This document shows, piece by piece, positions 12,406 through 24,440 of a DNA stretch of 64,000 bases. The notes beneath the pieces were generated by a model. It was not told the DNA's origin and ran no database searches. It saw only the letters and a list, made by a program, of their open reading frames with translations. The position numbers and the translations under genes were made by a program. The DNA comes from Parasponia andersonii (lineage: Eukaryota; Streptophyta; Magnoliopsida; Rosales; Cannabaceae): the NCBI GenBank assembly GCA_002914805.1, contig JXTB01000722.1:46068-110067 (forward strand), written 5' to 3'. Within the stretch, counting starts at the first letter, position 1, and every line of letters begins with the position of its first letter.

Positions 12406-12886
12406 GGAAACAAATTCGAGAAATAACACCAGTTATCCTTTTGAATTCTCTTCCTACAGATCACAAAGATTAGAGCCTCAGCTACACCAACCAAAAAATG
12501 AACCCAAAAAAGGCAAACCTTTGAAGAGTGATTTTAGGCAGATCTAAAAGTTTTCCAAAGCCTTATTTTTATGGGAAAAAAATATTTTTTTTAATAAGAA
12601 AGTAGAAAAGTAAACAAACCTCTCCCAAGTCCCAAATGTTTGCTTTTGAAAGCAACTTTGAATTAATGAAAAAATTAAAAGAAAAAAAAATTAAAACTTT
12701 GATTAAAGAACAAAATGAACTTATTTGAGAGAAGGTAAAAGGGTATCATAAGCAACCCTGTTTGCTCACCAAAATGAAAGAGAGAAGAATAGAGTGAGGA
12801 CAGAAAGCTCTCAGAGCTAGATGGGTTGGCGTTTTTAGTGCTTGTCTAGAGGCTAAGAAGCTGAGAGAGAGCTTTCCCCTAAGAGC

Positions 12887-12903
12887 GAGAGAGAGAGAGA
12901 GAG
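12887..12903. repeat. (GA)n microsatellite in the leader of the APK1-type gene
   Basis: Uninterrupted ga repeats (ct on the gene strand) lie about 480 bases upstream of the start codon. CT-rich leaders are common in plant genes. Confidence 0.6.
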
Positions 12904-13060
12904 CGCAAGTTGACTGGCTTTTTCTTAAGCCTTTCTGGTAAGTTTGGTTTTATTGGAATGGACGAGGAAAGAGTTAGAAGGCTGACAAGCTGATAAAAAG
13001 GATGGTGGGAAGGAAGGCATGGCATTAATGGTGGCCTGGTCCCGCATTTTAGCTCAACGT

Positions 13061-13066
13061 TTTATA
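13061..13066 (-). promoter_or_regulatory. TATA-box candidate for the APK1-type gene
   Basis: On the minus strand this reads tataaa, followed downstream by pyrimidine/purine-rich leader sequence. A start site here would give a leader of about 600 bases, possibly with an intron. Weak evidence, by pattern only. Confidence 0.3.
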
Positions 13067-13069
13067 CTC

Positions 13070-14150
13070 TCTTAAGCTTCTATCTCTATATCTCTTTCTC
13101 TCTCAGCCGTTGGATTCTGAACTTATCCTTGTACATTCTTCGATGCATCAGATGGCTCAGCTTAGCTCAGCTGGCTTTGCCTCTTTCCAAGTTTTAAAAC
13201 CCCGTGGCTTCATCATGTGTTTGATTTTCCGAAAAAAGAAAAAGAAAATCTTGAGCTTTATTTTTTTTTAATTAATTTGAAGGTGTATTTTTGTGGACAA
13301 ACTATTAAAATATTTGTTTTTTTGGCATCAATATTTGACTTAGAAGAGTATATATCACGTGCTCGTCTGTATTCTAATAAAGGGCACCGTTTTTTTATTT
13401 TAAATTTATTTGTAGATACTATTTTATCCAATAAAATTAATTATGCATAAAAAAGAAAAAAAGAAAAATATTAAATAATATATATTTATGTTAATATTTT
13501 TTTCTCAAATTACGATAGGACTGGACTGTCAAAAAAAAATACATTAGATTCAAAATCAGAATAAAATATAAAGATATATGTTTTATTATATTTTATGAGT
13601 TTTCTAAACGAAGAAAATGAATAGAGATATATGAGTATAGATTCATTAATTGGAATCCCTTCTCCACGGTAAAATAAATAAATCAATGAAAAACATTGCA
13701 ATTCAGTAAAATTCAATTTGGTTTTAACCATAACTTATATTTTTTGAATTTCTTGGATTCAATAATAGTTCTAGTAAATGGAGATGGTATGCAATGAATT
13801 TTAATTGCAACATGCATGGAAGCATGGGGTTATGTAATTTCATAACAAGTAGTACATAAAGGTTACAGCTCAAGCTCAACTAGGCAACCCAACTTGCATT
13901 TAGTGGGCTTATTCAATTTGTGAGTGGCTCAAGGGTCCTACAATTTCTATAATGTAACTACAGAATATAACTACTAGTTAAACTAGTGAAAACCAATCGA
14001 GCTAGTATTACTTTATAACATCATGCGATTTATATTGTCACAAATTATTAGTAATGTTAATCAACTCAAATCATGATCTATTATAGACACGGAAAAAAAA
14101 AAACCCAAAATTTCAATTATAGAGAAGAGCATTTAGCATGTGATTTTTTT
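13070..14150. other. AT-rich intergenic DNA upstream of the APK1-type gene
   Basis: Near the left edge is a CT-rich stretch (13079-13110). The rest is AT-rich with long A and T tracts; nothing else is recognised. Confidence 0.4.
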
Positions 14151-14164
14151 TTTTTTTTTGAAAA

Positions 14165-14450
14165 CAAACAGGAAGTATTCATTGAAATAAAGAGTCATTA
14201 GCCACTATAGTGGCCATACAGCTAAGGGTGTCATGCACCCATAATTATTCATAATTACAAGTGAAAACAATTTTAGCAAATGTATGGGTTGTTTCGTTCT
14301 CAATAAGAGAACAAAAACGACACGTGCCATCACCCGCTTCTCTCAATAAAATAACGATTCTATGTCGTTTGTAATGAGATCAGAGGAAGAACGGCCCCTT
14401 GGAGAGCCAACCAATGGACGGCATTACAACAATCACTCTCTTTGGTGCAT
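14165..14450 (-). pseudogene. Relic of an RNase H-like (RVT_3 type) reverse-transcriptase-like domain
   Basis: Read on the minus strand, one frame gives KESDCCNAVHWLA, close to the ESDC-x-N-A/V segment of plant RVT_3 RNase H-like domains found in non-LTR retroelement debris. A second frame a little further on continues with a histidine/alanine-type segment ending near THTFAKIV, which resembles the AH-x-LA end of that domain. Frame changes and stops separate the parts, so no functional protein is possible. The family assignment rests on two short motifs. Confidence 0.35.
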
Positions 14451-14499
14451 TTAGCATGTGATTTAATTCCTCTCTCTTTTTTTTTTCTTGGGATGAGTT

Positions 14500-14519
14500 G
14501 GGGTGGGGGTGGGGGAGGG
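14500..14519 (+). other. G-rich tract matching a G-quadruplex pattern
   Basis: Runs of 4, 5, 5 and 3 G are separated by single bases, a very compact pattern. It lies in AT-rich DNA without a supported gene nearby. Confidence 0.6.
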
Positions 14520-14639
14520 ACACTCTTCCAACATTGGGTCTTGCCCCTTTTTTTGTCGATAGCTTCCATTGCGATGCATTTGTCATAGTTGTACGTTGGC
14601 CTCAGGCCTGCTTTCTTAAGATAAGGTTTAGTTGTTGCC

Positions 14640-16216
14640 AATACTCGTCATCAATTCCTCCAGTTATACCTATCCCTCTCCACACGCATTATTTTCCATC
14701 AACTTATAAACTTGTAATCTGGTTCGATCGAGATGGTCTTTTACATTTTTTTTTTTTTGCCTCTGGGATTGAGATGGTCCATTACCATCACTTACTAGCT
14801 CATGCGGATTTATTAATTATTTATTGGAAAAACTACTGAAACTTATTGGGAATTTTCAATCATGTGAATGAAAAGTTTTCTGAGTCCTGGGGATAAATAT
14901 ATATATTATACTGTGCTTCTACTTCAAGAGTATTTAAAACATAGCAAAAATGAGGCAAGTTCATCACTATTTATCCTTTTTTATACGCATGCATGGTCTT
15001 ACTAATGCACCACTATTTTTCCCCCTCATTGAAAACACAGAATTTCCACTATATTTCATCGTAATCAGCTTAAACCTTCATTTTTTTCCCCATTTATTAG
15101 TACTCAATTTTCATAAGCTAGGGGTGGAGAATTTGAATCATAAACTTTCATAATTTTCTTTTCCTTATTTTTTCATCGAAAAGATAAATTAATTTCACTA
15201 ATTAGTTACAATAAAATCACAAATTCGATATAAAAATCATATTGCAAGTCCATTGCAGTAAATAATTAATCTCAATTGATGTATATAGTATAAATAATAC
15301 ATTAAAACTGCACTAGAGATATCTCTTGACTTGTCTAAATAATCTTTCACAGATATTAAAATTCAATTTTTTTAGTAGTGAAGAGGAATAGTCTTTTAAA
15401 CTTTAATGTTAAATGTGGATAAATTTACTGTATTTGCTAAGACTAAGTATACAACTACCAATTATAAGTAAATTTGACAAATAAAACTTTTTAAAAATGC
15501 AAAATCAAACTTCCTCAGCTTTTCAGCAAAATCCATATTGCTCAATCTCACACACATACACACATTTTTTTTCTGAAAAAAAAAAAAAGAAAAAGAAAAA
15601 AAGATCTACTGAATTTTGTGGACTTAATTAATTGAGATGTTTTTATGTCGCCCAGCCCTCCTTTCTTTGTGACTTGTTTGGGAGCCCGTTTTTTTCCTTT
15701 TTCTTGCTAAATACTCCTTTTCTGGTTCTTTTCTATCAATCTCATCACCACATGTCTGGAAAGTAGCCAAGTACAGAGAATTAATTCCCACGTCGTAGCT
15801 CAAGAAGAAACAAAATGTGAGGTAGTTGCCAACGTTTCCCTATAGTGCAAATCTCCGAACCAAACAAGGTCCGTGGTACCATTCCGGTACGGGACTATGT
15901 ACTGTCCCGTTTTTAATCCAGGAAAAAAAAAAAGTTATCCAAAACTTTAAATTTGCACGTACATATGACGTATTATCTTTTGTATGCCTTGCGTAATCAA
16001 TGGTCAACCGCAGCTCCCCACTCTTACATGCAAAAGTTGACCTAATTAAATCACAACCGTCGATATTAAAGACATTTTTTTCTTCATTTAGCATTCCTCA
16101 TTTTGCGTCACTCTCGTGATAAGAGTTCTCTCTAGTCTCCAGTCTCGCCTAACATATGAATTTAATGGGATAATCTCATATTAAAATAGAATTATAAAAT
16201 ACGATGAAATTCAAAA
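14640..16216. other. Intergenic DNA left of the Tat-type element
   Basis: AT-rich with several poly-A and poly-T tracts. No gene or repeat family could be supported. Confidence 0.4.
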
Positions 16217-16221
16217 GTTAG

Positions 16222-17004
16222 TGCGGAGTCCGTTCCTAGACCACGTACTACGTGTACGATTAAGTGACAGAACAGGTTAAAGGAGGGCACGCTATTCGAC
16301 GTGTGTCCAAATTAACCATTTAAAAGTCACGCGAGTCGCACGTGATACTGTATGGGTCTATAGACTGTCCGAGGCCAGGGCCGAATCTATCCTAGACCCT
16401 AGATGGTTCGGCCAAATCCAGTTCTTGCCTCGACAGCTGGGGGTCAAAAACCTCGAGGGTCTTCCACCAGAAGACCATGGGAGGCAACGCACTGCTCTAA
16501 ATCTAGATAGGGCATTTAATGCGATCCTGATAGGTGTGCACATTGGGCAAACCGTCCTGACAGAACGGCGGTTTGTCAAAGTCTCGCCCCCGACGGGCTC
16601 GAGTCATAGGAGACGGCGAAAAGTATGTCAGGACGATGCAAAAGAAATCACAGTAATCACGGCCCATGATTTCTGGAGTAAATCATGATGAAAAAAGGTA
16701 CTCGATCCTGGAATTGAAAGCCAGAAAAGCTCCCAGTTCTAGGATTATATATGTGAGCCTTGCTTCCTCCTTGAAGGGAGAGATTTTTAAAAACATATAC
16801 AGAGAAAAACTTAATCTTTGCTACTCAGTCTCAGGAATAAACAACTGACTTAAGTATCGAAGAGTCTTTGCAGGTGGCTACCCCCCTCTCCGACCTGACC
16901 TGAAGTTGAAAGCACATTAGGATAGCAAGGATACGTGGATAGTTGGTAGATAAGATGTCAGTAGTTCAGAGACACGTGGACAACTGGTAAGAATCGCACC
17001 AACA
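16222..17004 (+). repeat. 5' LTR of the Tat-type element
   Basis: 783 bp, from tgcggagtcc to caccaaca, preceded by gttag. It is alignable over its whole length with 27833-28619. Differences are mostly C/T and G/A transitions. A tatata motif lies in ggattatatatgtgagcc (around 16743), which is a plausible promoter TATA. Confidence 0.93.
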
Positions 17005-17007
17005 GTT

Positions 17008-17024
17008 TGGCGCCGTCTGTGGAA
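17008..17024 (+). promoter_or_regulatory. Primer-binding site of the Tat-type element
   Basis: tggcgccgtctgtggaa lies three bases behind the LTR end. Sequences starting tggcgccgt are usual primer-binding sites in Tat and related gypsy elements. I did not assign the tRNA. Confidence 0.7.
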
Positions 17025-17099
17025 AACCGTTGAGTGTGAGAGAAAGAGTTGGAGTCTTACGATCGCGCTCTCTCCGAATAAAAGGCCATACATCGTCGG

Positions 17100-18810
17100 A
17101 TGACACCCTTAAGAATGACAACTAGGAGCACACGTTCCGACGCCGAAAGGAGCTCCCAGGAAGCACGACCAAGTCTGGAGCAAAAGCTGGACCAAATGTT
17201 TGCCGCCTTAGCAGAAGCAAACCAGAAGGCAGAGATGGGCCGTCCTGGGTTTAAAAGATGAAGTCGCAAAAGTGCGTAGAGATAACGCCCGCCTCGAAGG
17301 GCTGCTAGCAAGCGAAGCCAGGAGTGGGCGAAGGGAAGACTTTGACAAAGAGATCTAACAAGAGCCTGGGGGCCAATCGTTGAGGGAAGTTCTCACCCCA
17401 TCCAGATCGCGGATGCAGGGGGAGCGACAAAGCCAGACAAGGCCTTTTTGGGCCGGAGCGACGGTGGACAAAAGACACCAAGAAAGCCTAGAAGGTGTGC
17501 TTCCCAACTAGAAATAAGAAATAATGGCAGAGCTAAGTAAGAGACTCGGGGCCCATCACAGCCAGACCTTCGATATTCTGGCAGAGCAAACCGTGTGAGG
17601 GATCAACTGGACGGCCTTCGCGGACTGGATCCAGCTGGAACCCAAGCCGAAAGACTTCACAACCCCGACCTTCAGACCGTTCGAGGGAAAGACTGACCCC
17701 CTCGATCACAAATACCACTTTCAGTAGAAGATGGCCTTGGAAACCAGGGACGAGGCTGTGTCCTGCAAAGTCTTCTCCACCACCCTAGTGGGGCTAACCC
17801 TGTTATGGTTTAGACAACTCTCACAGAAATCTATAAATGGATTTGAAGATTTTTACAAACGTTTCTTAAAGCAATACGCGGGCACTCGGAGGCAGCAGAA
17901 AACTATGTGAGACCTCGACCGTTTGGAGTAATCCGCGAATGAGTCTCCGAGAGAATACTTGTCACGTTTCCTGGAGGTAATGTCCTTAATGCACAACGCC
18001 AACTCGTCCCAAGCTGCAAGCTCGTTCGTCAGGGACCTGCAGCCAGGATCGATACTATCAGACCATCTCCTTTTGAATTTGCCATATGACATGGCAGACG
18101 TCCAGGCAAGGTCGGAAGGGGTATATAGGGTACTGGAAAGCCATCAGAAAATGCCTAATGCCTCCACCACGATGACAATAGCGCCGGTGCAAACCCTATC
18201 CCCGCAAGGAATAAAGAGGCCTGCACCGGCCCAAGGGCCAGCTCTGAAGCAGAGAGCCCCGACCCAAGGCGGTCAAGAAGGCAGCAAGAGGAGGAAGACG
18301 TCTAGGGACCCACTGCCAAAATACAAGCTCAACATGCCGATCGATGTGATCTACCTCCAGAACAGGGATAGGGGCATTTTCAAAGACCCACTCAAGTTCG
18401 GTATTCCTGAGCACATGAAAAACAGGAACAGGTACATCCAATTTCACAAAGATCACGGGCATGACACTATCAACAGCTGTAGCATTTACGCGCAGGTTAT
18501 GATGGCGATCCAAGCCGGCAAGTTGAAGCAGTACGTGAAGACTGGCAGAAGCCAGTCGAAGGAGGATGCCACTAGGCCCGAAAAAGGAAAGCAGACCCAG
18601 GCCTCCGAGTCAAGAGAGCAGGCTCTGAGGATAGTGCCGACTATCATAGGTAGACCAGAACCGACCCAGGGTCAGGAGGAGAAGGAAAAATGCCAAAAAA
18701 GGACCGAAGAAAGGGTGAAGCGCCTGAGGGGGATGGGCCATTCCGTGAACCACCTGATGATGGGAGAAAGCTATACCTCAGCCGCCCCCATCACCTTCAC
18801 CCAGTAAGAC
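17100..18810 (+). pseudogene. gag of the Tat-type element, degenerate
   Basis: A likely start MTPLRMTTRSTRSDAERSS lies at 17100, followed by a coiled-coil-like stretch and, after a frameshift near 17260, the capsid-type retrotransposon gag region with REYLSRFLEVMSLMHNA at about 17950. The frame 17959-18807 remains open for 282 codons, including a lysine/arginine-rich tail. No zinc knuckle was seen. Several internal stops correspond to single transitions from glutamine or arginine codons. The protein would form the virus-like particle; this copy cannot make it. Confidence 0.8.
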
Positions 18811-18819
18811 TTGTCCACG

Positions 18820-21800
18820 GTGCGCTTATCCCATGATCACCCCTTGGTGATTAAGCTGTAGATCGACTCAACGTTGGTCGGAAGGGTCCTAGTCGACGGT
18901 GGGAGTAGCGTCGACGCCCTGTTCCTTAGTACGTTTGAGAGCATGGGCCTGAATCGAAATGTACTCAGGCTGACCTATTAGCCACTGTTCCCCTTCAACA
19001 GTACTAAGGTCAGCCCCTTGAGCATCGTGACCCTGAAGGTCTATGCTGCGGAGAGGTGCTTGGATGTGGACTTCGTCGTCATCGACTGCCAGTCCTTCTT
19101 CAACATCATTATAGGGAGAGGGTGGATCCACGCCATGCATGGTGTCGCCTCCACACTCCACTAGGTCTTAAGATGTCTATCAAGGGATGGTACTTATACA
19201 TTAGACATCAAAGGAGACCAAGTCTATACGAGGAAATGTTTTTCAACCACCTTGAGTGGAGCCGATGTGAGCACGAGTGCCTCGAAGGGAGACAGATAGC
19301 AATCAAAGGACCGCTTGCCAGCATACATGATGCGAATCGAAGAGGATTCTGACGGGCTTGAATCCATGATTAAGGAGCTGGTGGCGGTCCCTTTGAAAGA
19401 AGCAGAACTGGCGAAAGTAGTCTTAATCGGGGCCCTGCTGCCCGAGGAGGAAAAGAACGAGCTGTTAGGGTTCCTTGGGTAGAATAAAGACGTCTTCGCT
19501 TGGTCCCACGACGACATGCCCGGGATAGACCTCGCACACACCTACCATCGATTGAATGCAGACCCCAATTTCCCTCCAGTCAGGCAGAGGCATCGAAGGT
19601 TCGCACCGGAGAAAAACAGGGCGATCAACAAGGAGGTAGAGACACTACTAGAGAACGGCCTGATCATAGAATGCGTATACCCGTGCTGGTTCTCCAACCT
19701 GGTAGTGGTGAAGAAGAAATACGGCGATGACCATACTTGTATAGACTTCACCAACCTGAACAAAGCCTGCCTGAAGGATAGCTTCCCCCTGCCAAGGGTC
19801 GACCAAATGGTCGATGTGACGGCTGGATTCGACAGGATGAGTTTCCTAGATGCCTACTCTGGATACAACTAGATCCCTCTGTATGAGAAAGACCAGATCC
19901 ACACGGCATTCATTACGGAGTGAGGTCTGTACTATTACAGACGCATGCCTTTTGGCTTGAAGAACGCGGGGGCAACCTACCAGAGGCTCATGAACAAAAT
20001 GTTCACCAAGCTGCTAGGGAAGACTATGGAAGTCTACATCGATGATATGGTCGTGAAGAGCAAATAAGCTTCGGACCATCTGGGACATCTAGACGAATGT
20101 TTCCAGATAATGAGGCAATACCAGATGAGTCTGAACCCCAAGAAATGCGCGTTCGGAGTGTCCTCCGGCCAGTTCCTGAGGCATATCGTGAGCAAAAGGG
20201 CACTGAGGCCAACCCAACCCAGTTGTCCTCAATCGCAGATGTGCAAAGACCCTCAACCATTCAGGAGTTCTAGCGCCTAACTGGGAAGATAGCCGCTTTC
20301 AATCAGTTTATCTCCAAGATGTCTGACTGATGTAAGCCTTTCTTCCAGTGCATAAAGAGAGGCTCCACTATCATCTGGGGGGAAGAGTAGGACAAGGCAC
20401 TAAAAGAGCTCAAGCTATACTAAAATCATCCACCTATCCTGGCTTCCCCGGTAGAGGGGCATCGCCCATACGCTTATTTGGCAGTGTCCGAAGTAGCGAT
20501 CAGTGTCATACTGTTCATCAAGGAAGACAGCAAGTAGAAGTCGGTATTTTACGCAAGCCGCATGCTCTTGGACACCGAGATGCAATATAGTATGGCAGAG
20601 AAACTAGTCCTGGCTTTGGTCAACGCTAAGAAAATACTCAGGCAATATTTCGAGGCACACTCGGTTACGGTGTATACAGATTTTCCCATCTGGCAAATCT
20701 TGGCCAAACCAGACCTATCGGGACGACTAACCAAGTGGGCCATCGAACTGAGGATATATGACATCGAGTATTGGCCTTGAGTGGCAAAGAAAGGGCAAGT
20801 CATGGCGGACTTCCTGGTGGAAATCCAATCCTTCGACGAGCCGTATGACCCGCTTCAGATGTCTCGGCCTCGCATCCGTTCAGCCTGGACCCTCTACACT
20901 GACGAATCCATGAATGCCTCGGGGTCAGGTATCAAAATAGTCCCGTAGACCCCAGCAGGACTCAGGGTAGAAAAAGCTTTGACGTTCAGTTTCCAGGCAA
21001 CAAAAAACGAGGCGGAGTACGAGGCGCTGTTACAAGGCCTTGAGCTGGCTCTGCACTTTGGAGTAGAGAGCATTGCAGTAAAGACTGACTTGTAGCAGAT
21101 CGTGGGTCAGGTCAGGGGAGACTTCGAAGTAAAAGAGCTAAGATTACACATGTACTTCTCTAGGGTAATAGGGGCGAAAGCCTGCTTTAGCAGTTTCAAT
21201 ATCGAACAAATATCTAAGGAGATGAAACAAAAGGCCGATGAGCTAGCTAAAAGCGCATCGATCGGGGGGACGACCGGACATGCGAGGATTCTGCTAGAGG
21301 GCGAAAACACGAGAGACCCTTTGGAGACCCCCACACGCCATGTGTTTGCAACTGACTCTATAGACGAGGGGTGGATGAGACCCATCACCCAATACCTGGC
21401 GTCGGGAAACCTGCCCACAGATCTCCAAGAAGTGAGGTCGATCAGACTGAAGGCTGCCAGATATTCAATGGTGGGGGGATGACTATATAGGAGATCAACG
21501 ATAGGACTAATGCTGAGGTGCATAGGTCCCTTCGAGGCGTAGAAGCTGATGGAGGAAATCCACGAGGGAGCTTGCGACAACCACTCTGGTGGGCACAGCC
21601 TCGCCCACAAGGCCTTGACGGCTGGATACTTCTAGCCATACATGATGACCAAGGTAGCCCAATTTGTCAAGAAATGTGACAAGTGCCAGAGGTTCACCCT
21701 TATGAAGCACTAACCCACAGAGGAACTCTATTCGAACATAACTTCTTGATCGTTGGCTAAATGGGGCCTAGACATCGTCAGAGAGCTCCCCAGAAGTCCA

Positions 21801-22580
21801 AAGAGAATAAGGTACATCTTACTGGCCACTGATTATTTTACCAAATGGGTAAAAGCTGAAGCCTACACGACCGTTAATAAGGCAGACATAATTACCTACA
21901 TTTAAAAAAAAATAATCTGCCGATACGGAATACCGAAAGAGATACATGATGATCATAGCACGCAGTTCCAGAACGCTAAGCTTAAGGAGTTGTGTGAGTT
22001 GTATGATATAAAGCTCAGCTTCTCGTCCGTAAATTACCCTCAGGGAAACGGCCAGGCAGAGGCAACGAACAAGGCCATATTCAATAATATTAAAAAGAAC
22101 TTGCAGGAGGCTAAAGGCAGGTGGTTAGAAGAGCTACCGGCTATTGTGTGGGCCCATCGAACCACGGAGCGGAGATCAACGGGAAGAATACCATTCGCTA
22201 TGGTCTATTGGTCGGAGGCTGTGATCCCGACCGAGATTGGCCTCCCAACCCTTCACTCCGAAGTGGTGAGAGACGCCTCACTGAACGAGCAGCAGCTAAG
22301 CCACAACACAGACCTCTTGGAAGAAACAAGGGATATGCCCCAGGTCCATCTGGCCTCGTACCACCAGCAGGCTAGGTCCTACTATGCAAAGAAGGTTAGC
22401 GCTCGTCGATTTAACTCTGGGGATTGGGTCTTGAAGGTCAGAATAGGAAATTCCTCAAAACTAGACTCTAACTGGGTCGGGCCCTACGAGGTGATCAAGG
22501 CGCTTGACAATGACGCATATGTCCTGAAAAAACTCAAAACTGGAAGTGCCTACCAAACACATAGAACGTCCAGCATTTGA
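18820..22580 (+). pseudogene. pol of the Tat-type element: protease, RT, RNase H, second RNase H, integrase
   Basis: Protease is marked by VLVDGGSSVDALF (about 18890). Reverse transcriptase spans about 19340-20260 with the FPLPRVDQMVD, MPFGLKNAGATYQ and YIDDMVVKSK motifs. A conventional RNase H follows (about 20470-20790, YSMAEKLVLALVNAKK). A second RNase H of the archaeal type begins near 20870 with WTLYTDESMNASGSG and includes NEAEYEALLQGLELAL. Integrase occupies about 21540-22400 (CDKCQRF zinc-binding part, then NYPQGNGQAEATN), ending in a GDWVLKV / VGPYEV tail at about 22400-22580. At least eight in-frame stops interrupt the reading, for example after SGYN (19870) and FITE (19921). The tandem RNase H pair is characteristic of the Tat lineage. 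Confidence 0.92.
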
Positions 22581-22740
22581 AAAAGTACCAGTGTGAGATG
22601 CATGTAAATGCTTGTATTATTGAACAGCTTAATTCCAAAATAGGAGAAGGTTTCTGCTACACGGACTTATGCTTTGGATTGCTATGAAAAAGGGTCTGCC
22701 CCGGTGCCAGACCCCATGAACTACTCGCGCAAACAAAATC

Positions 22741-23277
22741 GTACTGCGGGGATCACGTCGCTCGCCGACAACTCGAGAAAATGTACGAAAAAGCATGAGC
22801 TGCGCAACCAAAAACTTGCCAGCAGACCTCAAAAAAAGATCGTACTATGGGATTCACATTGTGCAATAAAATGCTTGCCGATGGCTCGAGAAAATGTACG
22901 AAGAAGAATAAGCTGCGCAACCAAAAACTTGCCAGCAGACCTCAAAAAATGATCGTACTATGGGAATCATATCGTGCAATAAAACGCTTGCCAATGGCCC
23001 GAGAAAACGTACGAAGAGGAATGAGCTGTGCAACCAAAAACTTGCCAGCAGACCTCGAAAACAGTCATACTACGGGAATCACATCGTGCAATAAAATGCT
23101 CGCCGATGGCCCGAGAAAACGTATGAAGAGGAATGAGCTGCGTAACCAAACTTGCCAGCTGGCTTTATCAAGAATCATACTACGGGGATCACGTCGCTCA
23201 TCGATGACCCAAGAAGATGTACGAAGGGTGATAGGCCACGTGACGAAAACTTGCCGCCAGCCCTCAAGGAATACCTC
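22741..23277 (+). repeat. Tandem array 1 behind pol: about 5 units of 100-113 bp
   Basis: Each unit opens with a phrase like gtactatggga-tcac-tcgtgcaataaaa, has cgagaaaa-gtacgaag in the middle and closes with accaaaaacttgccagcag. Units begin near 22741, 22841, 22954, 23067 and 23177; the first and last are shorter and more diverged. Such arrays are known in the 3' region of Tat/Ogre-type elements. Confidence 0.85.
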
Positions 23278-23298
23278 AGACGGGAAAAGAGTTAGGTG

Positions 23299-23675
23299 AT
23301 AAGACCCCTCCCAGAGAACACCTTAGCTACGCGCGAGCCAAAGGCAAGCGGGGCCAGGGTCTATACATTAAAAGCAGACCCTCCCTAGAGAGAACCTTTG
23401 CTGTGCATGAGCTAAAGGCAAACAGGGCCAGGATCTACTCGTTGGAAGTAGACCCTCCCTAGGGAGCACCTTAGCTATGCGTGCCAAAGGAAAGCGGGGT
23501 CAGGGTCTACCCGTTGGAAGTAGACCCTCTCCAAGAACCACCTTAGCTACTAGTAAGCCAAAGGAAAGCGGGGCGAGGGTCTACTCGTTGGAAGTAGGCC
23601 CTCTTTAGAGAGTGCCTTAGCTATATATGGACTGGAAGTCAACGGAGTCAGGGCCTATCCGTTGGAAGTAGGCCA
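23299..23675 (+). repeat. Tandem array 2 behind pol: about 5 units of 72-78 bp
   Basis: Units share gaccctccctagagag, accttagctac, gccaaaggaaagcgggg and agggtctactcgttggaagta. It is unrelated in sequence to the neighbouring array of longer units. Confidence 0.85.
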
Positions 23676-24440
23676 AGACAAGACCAAGCACAAAGACAGA
23701 AATTAAAACCAAATTCTGTTTATTATTGCATAAAATACAAAATGCGTAGTTGACAGGGACGCAGACCCGGAGGCTCTATTTGTAAGAAGCAGGTCTTGGA
23801 TGGACTTGCAGGGACACATTGGAGTGGTAACGTCCTATTTGCTCCTGGTAAGAGCCGAGCCCTGGCCTCTTCCTCTACAGCGACGGGTCCAAGCAATGGT
23901 CGACTGACCCCTGGAGCTGGTTCCTAACATGTTCCCATTTAGGGTCAGAGAAGTCCAGCCACACGCACGGGTCGAATTCTGCCAAGACAAGTTATAACAG
24001 AAATTACACATCCAGAGCTAATCTTGTCAATCATAGCATGGGGGGAATTCACTAAAAACTCTAAATCATATACGATTGAGCCAGACCCAGAGGTCGGCCG
24101 CACTGCCGACAAGGGAATGACATCATATATGATGTCCGACGCTGATCATGAATGCGGGCAATAAAAAAAGGGGAATAAACGTGAGAAAAGTGCGATGCTT
24201 CTATTATTTAAATAGGAGCTTACATCAAGGGTCAGCTTTACATAACATAGTTAGTACTTTGCAAATACACAAAGAGCGAGAGGCTCTAGTTATCTCCAAC
24301 GAGGGGAGCACTACCAGCTTTGGCACTTGGACCAGCTTCTGCAGAGGGCGGCGTACTGGGGTCAGATCGTCGCTAGACAAAACGATCACGCCTGACCCTC
24401 TACCAGTTAAGCCGCCAAGACCAGGCTGACCGCCATGAAC

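Noticed and set aside
18196..19541. Minus-strand open frames of 90-105 codons in the Tat gag-pol
   Set aside because: They are antisense shadows of gag and RT and do not connect to the antisense gene further right.
22674..23299. Open frames of 92 and 150 codons with repeated KLASRPQK-like words
   Set aside because: They are translations of the tandem array behind pol, not a separate repeat protein.
22741..23675. CRISPR-like appearance of regularly spaced repeats
   Set aside because: Units are head-to-tail and diverge along their whole length, without conserved short repeats and unique spacers. The organism is a plant.
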